From NCBI GenBank assembly GCA_900771185.1, contig CAAGND010000011.1:1-20748 (forward strand): DNA of 20,748 nt. Direction: 5' to 3'. The notes beneath the pieces are model-generated. The model was given only the letters and a program-made list of their open reading frames with translations, did not search any database and was not told where the DNA came from. The DNA comes from Clostridia bacterium. Its GTDB lineage: Bacteria > Bacillota > Clostridia > Oscillospirales > Acutalibacteraceae. Positions within the stretch are counted from its first letter, which is position 1. Every line of letters begins with the position of its first letter. Below, in pieces: positions 6,309 to 14,483 of this stretch. The position numbers and the translations under genes are program-made.

Positions 6309-9300
6309 TCATGTGAGTCCGAGCTTTTTTGCCATCTCGGCGGTTTTGAGTTCGAGCAGCTTGGAAACACCGTCCTCCTGCATTGTGACGCCGTAAAGAA
6401 CGTCGGCCTCCTCCATGGTACCTCTGCGGTGCGTTATGAGGATAAACTGGGTGTTCTTCGTCATCCTGCGAACATACTGTGCATAGCGGGTGACATTCAC
6501 ATCGTCAAGGGCCGCCTCAACCTCATCGAATATACAGAACGGCGCGGGTGTTACCTTGAGAATCGAGAAGAGCAGGGCGATAGCCGCGAGTCCCTTTTCT
6601 CCGCCGGAGAGAAGGTCTATGTTCTGAACGTTCTTTCCGGGGGGCTGAACCTTGATGTCAATGGCACATTCGAGCACGTCAAGCGGATTTTCGAGAATAA
6701 GCTCGGCCTTGCCTCCTCCGAACAGCTCCGCAAAGGTCTGCCCGAAAAGGGTGTTGATGCGGTTGAACTGCTCCCTGAATCTCTCCGACATTTTGCCGGT
6801 GAGATCCGTTATCATCTTGATAAGCTCCGCGCGCGAGCTTTCAATATCGTCTATCTGCGATTTCATAAAGCCGTAGCGCTCGGAGACCTCCTTATATTCC
6901 TCAATTGCTCCGACGTTGACGCTGCCGAGAGCGCGGATCTTAGCTTTTATTTCATTGAGGGTACGCTGCGCTTTCGGCGCGTCCTCTATAACTATGCCGA
7001 GCTCCAGAGCCTCACGGCGTGTGAGCTGATATTCGTCAAAGAGTTTGTTCTGCGCATCCTCAAGCTCGTGCTGCATGACATCACGGCGCTCCTCAAGTCT
7101 TGCGCGCTCACCTGAAAGAAGCTCTCTGCGGGAATTCTTCTCACGTTCGCAGGCGCGCAGACGTGTGCTTTCGCCCTCAACGTCGCTGCGCTTTTGTGCA
7201 AGCTCCGCAATATCCTCCTTGGATTTCGCGGCTTCACTCCGCAGCGCTGCCGCCTCGTCGGTGAGCCGGCTGATAAGCTCCGCTGTCTGTGCCATTTGGG
7301 CGTTTATCTCACTGATTTCGGCGCTGAGCTCGTCCGCATGACCCTCATGGGAGCTTTTTCTGCGGCGCAGTCCCTCTATGAACTCCTCTTTGGCCTGAAT
7401 ATCCTTTTTAAGCTCGACTATCTGGAGATTGATTGAAGTCTCAGCTTCGGCATTGTTCTCTCTGCCCAAAACAAGCTCTGCCCGGCGCTCCTCAAAAGAA
7501 GCGAGCCTGTCCCTGACCTTTTGTGCATCGGAGTTGAGCTTGTCGATTTTCTCCTGGGCTCTTTTAACATCCTCTTCAAGCTTCGCGGTGCGCTCGGCGG
7601 AATTGCGTTTTTCAGCCTCAAGGTCATTGAGCGCTGAAACGGCTGTGTCAACCTTGTCGTTTATGAGACGGAGCTCACTTTCACGGCGGATTTTTTCCTC
7701 CTGAGCTTTCTGAAGCTCGGCGAGTACGCCGTCATAGTCCGCCTGTGCGGCAGATACCTCAGAGAGCATATTTTTATGCTGTTCCTGACGGGCGTCATAG
7801 TCCGCCTGAAGCTTTTTAACGGTGGCTTTAAGTTCCTCAATATCGTTTCCTCTGCTGAGGATGCCGGCGTTCTGACCCCTTGAGCCGCCTGTCATCGAGC
7901 CTCCGGCGTTCATCACCTGACCGTCAAGGGTGACAACCTTAAATCGGTGCCCGAATCGCTTGGAGATGGCTATTGCGCTGTCAATATTGTCGGCTACGGC
8001 GGTGTGACTGAGAAGACTGCTGACTATTTCGGAATATTTGCTGTCGCAGGTGAGCAGTCTGTCCGCCATATCAATGAAGCCGGGGCATGAATCGAGACCG
8101 GACTCCTTGAAGGGTCGTGATTTTATTGTCGTCATCGGCAGGAAGGTCGCACGTCCCGCGCGGCTCTCCTTGAGGTAGCCGATGGCTCGCTTCGCGCTGC
8201 TTTCATCGTCGGTGACGATGTTCTGCACGGCAGCGCCCAGAGCAGTCTCCACCGCAACGGCATATTTCGCCTCAACGGTTATGAGCTGAGACACCGGACC
8301 GTGAATCCCCCTCAGGGTGCCTCTCTTTGCCTCGCGCATAACACTCTTTACACTGCCTGAATAGCCCTCCATGTTCTTTTCAAGATCCTCAAGCATCCTG
8401 ATACGCGCCTGCTTCTGATGAATATCGAGAGCGGCAGCGTCAAGCTCACGGCGAAGCTTGTCCGCCTTATCGGCTCTTGAACGCACTATCATTGAATATC
8501 CGTCTATGGAGTTGCTGAGGGACTCGACAATCTCTTCGCAATCACGCAGATTTTTTTCACACACGGCGCTCTGTTCACGCAGAGCGTCAAGAAGCCCGCC
8601 TCGAGAGGCGATAACCTCGTCAACCGTGCTGAGCCTTGCGGCAATCTCGTCCGCCGAGGAGCGGGCGGTGGTCTTTTCAATCTGAGCCTGCGAAAGCCGG
8701 TCGGTTATTTCACGAAGCTCATCGGCGGCACTGTCCGTCTGCGCGCCGAGTGCCGTCTCCTCCTCCTTGAGCTTTCCCGTGCTGTCAAGCAAAAGCAAAA
8801 GCTGTTCCTGCTGTGCGCGTATATCGGAGTTGATTTTTTCTATTTCCGCGGTTGCGGCGTCTATCTGCTCATCAAGGTGCTGTTCCGTGGCGTTTGCCGC
8901 TTCCATGTCCTTGGTTATACGCTCTATTGTCTCCCGATTATGCCGGAGATTGTTGTTCTCAACGGCTATCTGCCCGTCAATGGCGGTCGCCCGTTCCTCA
9001 CGTTCGGCGGACTGCTGACGAAGCTCCTCGATTTTAACCGTGATTTCGCTGCCGGAGGAAATGAGCTGTTCAATCTGCTGTGCGAGCTCGTCAAGCTCAC
9101 GCTCCGCCTGCTCATATTCGGCGGCGGCAAGCGCTATTTTATCCTCCTGGGTTTTAAGACCCTCGCGGGATTTGTCGATAGTGCGAAGCCACAGTCCTAT
9201 TTCAAGCTCACGCTTTTCTCCGGCAAGAACCAAAAATTTCTGTGCTTTTTCGCTCTGAGTCTTCAAAGGACCGATACGCCCCTCAAGCTCCGCCAATATA

Positions 9301-9881
9301 TCACGCAGGCGTACGAGATTTTCCTCCGCCTGTTCAAGGCGGCGAGTGGCATCCGCGCGGCGGTAGCGGAAATGGGAGATGCCGGCTGCCTCCTCAAGCA
9401 TATCCCTTCTCTGTGATGAGCGGGAGGAAATGAGGTCGGCAACACGTCCCTGGCTGACCATTGAATATCCGTCACGTCCGAGACCGGTGTCCATGAACAG
9501 CTCATGAATATCTCTGAGTCTGACTGTTTCGCCGTTGAGCAGATATTCGCCCTCGCCCGAACGGTAGTATCGGCGGGTGACGGAGACCTCGTCTTTTTCA
9601 CAGTTGTTTAGTGTGCGGTCCGAATTGTCGAGCCTCAGAGTGACCTCGGCAAAGCCCTGCGGCTTACGCAGGGAGGTGCCGCCGAAAATGACGTCCTCCA
9701 TTTTTGAGCCGCGCAGGCTTTTTGTGGACTGCTCGCCCAGAACCCAGCGCACGGCGTCGGAAATGTTGCTCTTGCCCGAGCCGTTGGGTCCTATGACGGC
9801 GGTTATGCCTTTGCCGAATTCAAGCACAGTCTTGTCCGGAAAGGATTTGAAGCCCTGCAGTTCGAGTGCTTTTAGTACCAT
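6309..9881 (-). CDS. smc: Chromosome segregation ATPase SMC
   Basis: The 1190-residue protein has typical SMC length and layout: N-terminal ATPase half with Walker A GPNGSGKS (31-38) and Q-loop SQGR (143-146), a long coiled coil (about 170-500), a hinge domain (about 505-670, containing GPVSQLITVE and NAGGSMTGGS), a second coiled coil (about 675-1000), and the C-terminal half with signature LSGGEK (1091-1096) and Walker B FCIFDEVEAALDD. It forms the bacterial condensin with ScpA and ScpB, which are not in this window, and organises replicated DNA. The ATG follows AGGAG seven bases upstream. It is the last gene of the rnc-side run, ends at a strong hairpin, and is not followed by ftsY as in many Firmicutes. 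A transposase relic lies 15 bases upstream. Confidence 0.98.
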   Translation of the reverse strand: MVLKALELQGFKSFPDKTVLEFGKGITAVIGPNGSGKSNISDAVRWVLGEQSTKSLRGSKMEDVIFGGTSLRKPQGFAEVTLRLDNSDRTLNNCEKDEVSVTRRYYRSGEGEYLLNGETVRLRDIHELFMDTGLGRDGYSMVSQGRVADLISSRSSQRRDMLEEAAGISHFRYRRADATRRLEQAEENLVRLRDILAELEGRIGPLKTQSEKAQKFLVLAGEKRELEIGLWLRTIDKSREGLKTQEDKIALAAAEYEQAERELDELAQQIEQLISSGSEITVKIEELRQQSAEREERATAIDGQIAVENNNLRHNRETIERITKDMEAANATEQHLDEQIDAATAEIEKINSDIRAQQEQLLLLLDSTGKLKEEETALGAQTDSAADELREITDRLSQAQIEKTTARSSADEIAARLSTVDEVIASRGGLLDALREQSAVCEKNLRDCEEIVESLSNSIDGYSMIVRSRADKADKLRRELDAAALDIHQKQARIRMLEDLEKNMEGYSGSVKSVMREAKRGTLRGIHGPVSQLITVEAKYAVAVETALGAAVQNIVTDDESSAKRAIGYLKESRAGRATFLPMTTIKSRPFKESGLDSCPGFIDMADRLLTCDSKYSEIVSSLLSHTAVADNIDSAIAISKRFGHRFKVVTLDGQVMNAGGSMTGGSRGQNAGILSRGNDIEELKATVKKLQADYDARQEQHKNMLSEVSAAQADYDGVLAELQKAQEEKIRRESELRLINDKVDTAVSALNDLEAEKRNSAERTAKLEEDVKRAQEKIDKLNSDAQKVRDRLASFEERRAELVLGRENNAEAETSINLQIVELKKDIQAKEEFIEGLRRRKSSHEGHADELSAEISEINAQMAQTAELISRLTDEAAALRSEAAKSKEDIAELAQKRSDVEGESTRLRACEREKNSRRELLSGERARLEERRDVMQHELEDAQNKLFDEYQLTRREALELGIVIEDAPKAQRTLNEIKAKIRALGSVNVGAIEEYKEVSERYGFMKSQIDDIESSRAELIKMITDLTGKMSERFREQFNRINTLFGQTFAELFGGGKAELILENPLDVLECAIDIKVQPPGKNVQNIDLLSGGEKGLAAIALLFSILKVTPAPFCIFDEVEAALDDVNVTRYAQYVRRMTKNTQFILITHRRGTMEEADVLYGVTMQEDGVSKLLELKTAEMAKKLGLT

Positions 9882-9896
9882 TTGCGCTCCTGCCTT

Positions 9897-10419
9897 TTAT
9901 GTATTTTGGTAATTGGATTTATAATAACAGTCCTCGCTCCATTTAGCGGGGTTTTCGTCAATGTATTTGCAGATTTTAAGATAATCATCCTTATCACGGA
10001 TGATGTGATCGTAGTATGATCGCTGCCAGACTTCGCCCATTTCTTTGTTTGATTGTTTGCAATGCGCCAACCATTCATGCGAAATAACCGACTTATATCC
10101 GCCGACAATCTGTGGCAGTGTGTAGGGACAACCCTTGCGGTTGTCCGAGTTCAAAAATATTATTGCGTGAATGTGATTTGGCATAATCACAAAAGTATCA
10201 AATAAAATACAATATTTTTCTTCTATGTATTTTATCTTATCTAAAGCAATTTTCCCTAATTCTGTATATTCTATTCTCGGTCGACCGCAAGGGTCGACCC
10301 TACAAACCGAAGAAAGAGTAAATTTGCGGTTATGTGTACAAATCGTTATGAAATATGCTCCGCTTGCGGAATAATCATAACCTGATAAACGGATTTTTTC
10401 GTCTGGTTAATCTGCCCAT
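9897..10419 (-). pseudogene. RAYT (REP-associated Y1/HuH transposase) with one frameshift
   Basis: An ATG at 10419 opens MGRLTRRK and then leaves frame in a six-A run (about 10394-10399). One base later the family N-terminus resumes (KIRLSGYDYSASGAYFIT) and stays open to the stop at 9897. The total length of 523 bases is one more than a whole number of codons, which fits a single one-base insertion. The HuH motif PNHIHAI and the tyrosine-bearing WQRSYYDHII, then YIDENPAKW, identify a Y1 single-strand DNA transposase of the RAYT type. The downstream open part alone could begin at GTG 10190 (97 residues), but it would lack the first half of the domain. No ATG, GTG or TTG lies between the frameshift and 10190. 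The restored protein would have 173 residues. It is more AT-rich than its neighbours. A sequencing error in the A run cannot be excluded. Confidence 0.85.
10279..10299. repeat. Short palindromic hairpin embedded in the RAYT reading frame
   Basis: Two exact copies of the self-complementary octamer GGTCGACC (10279-10286 and 10292-10299) flank GCAAG, so they can form an 8-bp stem with a five-base loop. In the transposase frame the element reads about RVDPCGRP and splits the usual N-terminal region without breaking the frame. It resembles a REP-like element of the kind RAYT enzymes act on. No second copy was noticed in this window. Confidence 0.6.
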
Positions 10420-10425
10420 ATCAAC

Positions 10426-11454
10426 TCATCTGCGTAGGGGAGAGCCACTGCTTTGTCCCGGTTCTTCTATTCGTATATCCCGCACCGACAGACCGCTGTC
10501 TGCTTTTACGGTGCAGTCATATCCCCGCTCTTCAAGGGCGGTTATATTACCTCGCTTTTGCCCCAAAGCTTTTGAAATGTCCTTGGGCGGGACAAAAATA
10601 ATATACTTCCCATTTGGCTTGTCCGAAAGTGCGGCGGATATCTTGTCAAGATATATTTTGCTCTCACAAAGTTCACGAAATGCGGGGTGATACGCTCCCG
10701 CAATATATCCGCTCTCAACATCGCCGCCGGAGTGAAGTCCGAGGCGGATAACTTTTATATCCGCTCCCTCAAACATGACAAGGAGCTTTGCGCAAAGCTC
10801 TGCCGCCTCGTCAACCGTCTGCGGTCTGTATTCTCCGCTGCGATAAAGCTCGGCGAGAGGGGTGTCCTTCAACACGACGGTCGGATAAATTCTGACGGTT
10901 GCGGGCTTTAGGAAAATTATATCCCGCGCCGTGCGTATGCTGTCATTATCGTCAGAGCCGTAAAGCCCTGTCATCATCTGAAGACCGAGTTCAAAGCCGC
11001 ATTGCTTGAGAAGGTCGGAGGCTTTGAATATATCTTCCCTTGTGTGACCGCGGCGGTTAAGACGCAGAACCTCATCATTTGTGCTCTGTGCGCCGAGCTC
11101 CACAGAGGTGACGTTATAATTCTTGAGAATTTCGCAGATTTCTCTGTCTATGGCGTCCGGACGGGTCGAGATGCGGATGCCCTTAAACCCGTTATCGCCT
11201 ATAAACGGCTGTGCCGCCGTGAGAAGTGAAACCATATATTCTCTGTCAATGGCGGTGAAACTGCCTCCGAAAAAGGCTATCTCACCCTCCTTTGCGAACT
11301 CAGCCGAGTGTTCAAGCGCAGTTCGCGCCGCCGCTTCAACATCCGCGGGGGTCGGCTGGCGGCTTTGACCCGATATGCTTTTCTGATTGCAGAAGCTGCA
11401 CTGGTGCGGGCAGCCTGCGTGCGGCACAAATACCGAGACATTTATATGTTTCAT
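10426..11454 (-). CDS. Elp3-like radical SAM protein
   Basis: The 342-residue protein has a radical SAM cluster motif C15-P-H-Q-C19-S-F-C22, which binds a 4Fe-4S cluster and S-adenosylmethionine. FFGGSFTAID, IRISTRPDAID, VELGAQSTND and GLQMMTGLYG follow, as in the Elp3-related COG1243 group. No acetyltransferase domain is present at the C-terminus, so it is shorter than true Elp3. It is probably cytoplasmic and the substrate is unknown. Its ATG overlaps the rnc stop (ATGA), so the two are translationally coupled. From memory, a gene of this type between rnc and smc is common in clostridia. The last residues (GSPLRR) run close to the RAYT start, so the 3' end may have been altered by that insertion. 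Confidence 0.88.
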   Translation of the reverse strand: MKHINVSVFVPHAGCPHQCSFCNQKSISGQSRQPTPADVEAAARTALEHSAEFAKEGEIAFFGGSFTAIDREYMVSLLTAAQPFIGDNGFKGIRISTRPDAIDREICEILKNYNVTSVELGAQSTNDEVLRLNRRGHTREDIFKASDLLKQCGFELGLQMMTGLYGSDDNDSIRTARDIIFLKPATVRIYPTVVLKDTPLAELYRSGEYRPQTVDEAAELCAKLLVMFEGADIKVIRLGLHSGGDVESGYIAGAYHPAFRELCESKIYLDKISAALSDKPNGKYIIFVPPKDISKALGQKRGNITALEERGYDCTVKADSGLSVRDIRIEEPGQSSGSPLRR

Positions 11455-12131
11455 GACTTGAGTCCCATGAGCTCGAGAGCCTCTTTGGCGGCGGCCTGCT
11501 CGGCAATTTTCTTGCTCCTGCCGCTGCCCCTGCCTATGACATTGCTGTTGAGGTGGACCTCCACGCTGAAAGTTTTGTTGTGGTCGGGGCCGCTCTCTCC
11601 GACAAGGACATACTCGACCGCCTCCTCCGGATTGCGCTGAACGATCTCCTGAAGTGTGGTTTTGTAGTCGGTGATGCCGGGCTTTACCTCATCCGCTTTG
11701 TCGATAAAGCGCAGTACAAGCTTTTTTGCAGGTTCGATTCCGCCGTCAAGATAGACTGCGGCGAGCACGGCCTCAAAGGCATCAGCCAGAATTGAGGGAC
11801 GGTCCTTGCCGCCTGTGAGAATTTCACCCTTGCCGAAAAGCAGAAAATCTCCTATTCCGAGCTCTTTCGCAAAGACGGAGAGCGATTTTTCGCAGACAAA
11901 AAATGCTCGTCTCTTCGTAAGCTCACCTTCGGGCAAGTGCTTGAAATGCTCAAAGAAATGTTCGGCGGAGATGAAGCCGAGCACCGAGTCGCCCAGGAAT
12001 TCAAGCCTCTCATTGCAGCGGGTGCCGTCCTGACGCTCGTTGGCGTAGGATGAGTGGGTCAGCGCCTCGGAGAGGAGCTGCTTGTTCTTAAATGTATATC
12101 CTATTCTTTTTTCAAGTTCTCTGTTATCCAT
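11451..12131 (-). CDS. rnc: Ribonuclease III
   Basis: RNase III cuts double-stranded RNA, including precursor rRNA. From the ATG at 12131 the protein has 226 residues, normal for the family. The catalytic signature NERLEFLGDSVL (40-51) carries Glu44 and Asp48, and ADAFEA (116-121) supplies Asp117 and Glu120. A C-terminal double-stranded RNA-binding domain spans about 155-224 (DYKTTLQEIVQR, then KKIAEQAAAKEALE). The frame extends to a TTG at 12149, but GGAG lies eight bases before the ATG, so the ATG is preferred. It follows plsX after 21 bases, and the acpP gene often found between them is absent. It overlaps the radical SAM gene by four bases. Confidence 0.96.
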   Translation of the reverse strand: MDNRELEKRIGYTFKNKQLLSEALTHSSYANERQDGTRCNERLEFLGDSVLGFISAEHFFEHFKHLPEGELTKRRAFFVCEKSLSVFAKELGIGDFLLFGKGEILTGGKDRPSILADAFEAVLAAVYLDGGIEPAKKLVLRFIDKADEVKPGITDYKTTLQEIVQRNPEEAVEYVLVGESGPDHNKTFSVEVHLNSNVIGRGSGRSKKIAEQAAAKEALELMGLKS

Positions 12132-12152
12132 TTCGGTTTCTCCGAACAAAAT

Positions 12153-13166
12153 TTAGTCCTCTGACTCAGTGTCGCTGTATTTTTCAACACTGCGGGCAAT
12201 GGTGCCGACAACATCCATTTCCGCACAGGTTTTCGCCTGCCTTATGGCGTTTCGCAGAGCTTTCGCGTCTGATGAGCCGTGAGCTTTTATCACAACGCCG
12301 TTAACTCCGAGCAGCGGAGCGCCGCCGAACTCCGAGTAGTCCATGCGCATTTTAAGCCCGAGAAGTCCGCCCTTGACCATCATGGCCGCAAGCATTGTTA
12401 TGGAGCTTTTTTTGAAAATGCTCTTGATATTGTCCATCATCGCTCCCGCAACTCCCTCATAAAGCTTGAGAATGATGTTTCCGGTGAAGCCGTCTGCCAC
12501 AAGAACATCGCAGCAACCGTAGGGAACATCGCGCGTTTCGACATTGCCGATGAAGTTTATGTCAGAGCAATCCTTCAGCAGACTGAATGCCTCATGGCGC
12601 AGACGGTCGCCCTTGGAATCCTCTGTCCCGATATTGGCGAGGGCGACACGGGGGGATTTGCACTTGACAAATTTCTCCATATATATGTTGCCCATCTGAG
12701 CGAACTGTTTTAAATGCTCGGCCGTGCAGTCGGCGTTCGCGCCGCAGTCAAGCAGCAAAAACGGCTTGTCGTTGGAGGGGAGCACGCTGCCTATTGCGGG
12801 GCGCTTGACCCCCTTGATGCGCTTGACGATAAAGGTGGCGCCCATCACGAGCGCGCCCGTGGAGCCCGCGCTGACAAAAGCATCGCCTTTGCCGTCGGCA
12901 AGTGCCTGAAGTCCGACAGCCATGGAGCTGTTCTTTTTTGACTTGAGCACCTCAGAAGGGCTGTCCGTCATTAACATGACATCGGGAGCGTCTAAAATCT
13001 CCATACCATCGAGCTTTATGCCGTTCTGGTTGGCGCAGCTGTATATCTTTTCTTCATCGCCGACAAGGATTATTTCCACCTTGAAGTCGTCAGCCGCTGA
13101 ACGGCAGCCCTTGAGAATTTCAAGCGGCGCATTGTCGCCTCCGAAAGCATCAACAATTATTTTCAT
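12153..13166 (-). CDS. plsX: Phosphate acyltransferase PlsX
   Basis: PlsX turns acyl-ACP into acyl-phosphate, the donor used by PlsY to start phospholipid synthesis; it is a peripheral membrane enzyme. The 337-residue length is typical. The opening MKIIVDAFGGDNAP, the stretches SAGSTGALVMGATF and LLDCGANADC, and GGAPLLGVNGVVIKAHG near the C-terminus are family signatures. Its ATG directly follows the trmFO stop (TAAATG), with GGAGGAAAGG as ribosome site inside the end of trmFO, so coupling is likely. No fapR or fab gene is nearby. Confidence 0.95.
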   Translation of the reverse strand: MKIIVDAFGGDNAPLEILKGCRSAADDFKVEIILVGDEEKIYSCANQNGIKLDGMEILDAPDVMLMTDSPSEVLKSKKNSSMAVGLQALADGKGDAFVSAGSTGALVMGATFIVKRIKGVKRPAIGSVLPSNDKPFLLLDCGANADCTAEHLKQFAQMGNIYMEKFVKCKSPRVALANIGTEDSKGDRLRHEAFSLLKDCSDINFIGNVETRDVPYGCCDVLVADGFTGNIILKLYEGVAGAMMDNIKSIFKKSSITMLAAMMVKGGLLGLKMRMDYSEFGGAPLLGVNGVVIKAHGSSDAKALRNAIRQAKTCAEMDVVGTIARSVEKYSDTESED

Positions 13167-14483
13167 TTACCTTTCCTCCGTATTGTTAATATTTTGTTTC
13201 GCCGCGGCGAGCGCTCTGCGGGACAGAGCCTCATAACGCTCCTGCTTCGAGCGTATACGCTCACCGAGCGGCGGGAGAATTCCGAAATTAGCACCCATGG
13301 GCTGAAAATTTTCAACGCTTTCATCGCTGATATAGTGCGCAAGCGCTCCCATCATGGTTTCCTCCGGCAGAATAACCGGCGGTAAATTCAGCAGGGCTCT
13401 TGCGGCGTTAATACCCGCAAGAATACCGGAAGCGGCGGATTCCATATAGCCCTCCACTCCGGTTATCTGACCGGCAAAGTAGATGTTGCTGTCCGAACGC
13501 AGAGAGAAGTCGGCGTTGAGAAGCTTGGGAGAATTTATAAATGTGTTGCGGTGCATAACACCGTATCGCACAAATTCGGCGTTTCTAAGCGCAGGAATCA
13601 TTGAAAAAACCCTTTTTTGCTCGCCGAATTTGAGGTTTGTCTGAAAGCCGACAAGGTTATACATTGTGCCGTCCGCGTTCTCCTTACGAAGCTGGAGAAC
13701 CGCCCACGGCCTGTGGCCGGTGGCAGGGTCACGCAGACCCACGGGCTTCATCGGCCCGAAACGGATGGTGTCCCGGCCGCGCAGCGCCATAACCTCAATG
13801 GGCATGCATCCCTCATAAACGCCCTTGCGCTTATCAAATGAGTGCGTCTCGGCGCTCTCGGCGCTGACAAGCGCGTCATAGAACGCCTCATATTCCTCCT
13901 TGCTGAGCGGGCAGTTTATATAGTCGTCGTCACCTCCGCGCTCATAGCGCGACTGAGTAAAGGCTCTGCTCATGTCAAGACTGTCGGCGGTGACAATGGG
14001 CGCCGCCGCGTCATAGAAACTCAGATGCCCCGGACAGATACGTTCAATTTCAGCGGACAGAGCGTCCGATGCCAGCGGACCTGCGGCGACAATGACCTTG
14101 CAGTCCGAAGGTATATAGTTAAGCTCCTCGCGCTTGAGCTCAATGAGCGGGTCGGAGGAGATTTTTTCGGTTACGAGTGCGGAAAACTTCTCTCTGTCAA
14201 CCGCTAGAGCGCCGCCGGCGGGAACCGCCGTTTTCTTTGCGCACTCAACGCACAGGGAACCGAAAAGCTCCATCTCTGCCTTGAGAGTGCCTGCGGCGGA
14301 GGCGGTGCGCAGAGCCTTGAAGGAGTTTGAACACACAGGCTCCGCGAGGGTGGTCATGGAGTGGGCGGGCGAAAATTTTTTGGGCTTCATCTCGTAGAGA
14401 ACACAGGGTATACCTGCCCTCGAAAGCTGATGCGCGGCTTCAACTCCGGCGAAACCTCCGCCTATGACTATGACCTTATTCAT
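13167..14483 (-). CDS. trmFO: Folate- and FAD-dependent tRNA (uracil-54-C5)-methyltransferase
   Basis: TrmFO makes ribothymidine at position 54 of the tRNA T-loop, using methylenetetrahydrofolate and FAD. From the ATG at 14483 it has 438 residues, the usual size. The FAD-binding Rossmann motif VIGGGFAG is at 5-12. Cys51 in EPVCSNSF corresponds to the reactive cysteine of the family, and EGCMPIEVMALRGRDT carries the second conserved cysteine. GVEGYMESAASGI and a GINAAR motif close the FAD domain. The frame extends 12 codons upstream to 14519, but that part (MKEKTPKKEKNP) is the topA end read in another frame. The chosen start has AAGGA upstream and gives the canonical N-terminus. It overlaps the topA stop by eight bases. 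Confidence 0.96.
   Translation of the reverse strand: MNKVIVIGGGFAGVEAAHQLSRAGIPCVLYEMKPKKFSPAHSMTTLAEPVCSNSFKALRTASAAGTLKAEMELFGSLCVECAKKTAVPAGGALAVDREKFSALVTEKISSDPLIELKREELNYIPSDCKVIVAAGPLASDALSAEIERICPGHLSFYDAAAPIVTADSLDMSRAFTQSRYERGGDDDYINCPLSKEEYEAFYDALVSAESAETHSFDKRKGVYEGCMPIEVMALRGRDTIRFGPMKPVGLRDPATGHRPWAVLQLRKENADGTMYNLVGFQTNLKFGEQKRVFSMIPALRNAEFVRYGVMHRNTFINSPKLLNADFSLRSDSNIYFAGQITGVEGYMESAASGILAGINAARALLNLPPVILPEETMMGALAHYISDESVENFQPMGANFGILPPLGERIRSKQERYEALSRRALAAAKQNINNTEER

Noticed and set aside
10385..10400. Programmed frameshift making the RAYT product
   Set aside because: The shift needed is +1 at a six-A run; known insertion-sequence signals here are mostly -1 with a downstream structure, and none is visible. 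Mutation or sequence error is simpler.
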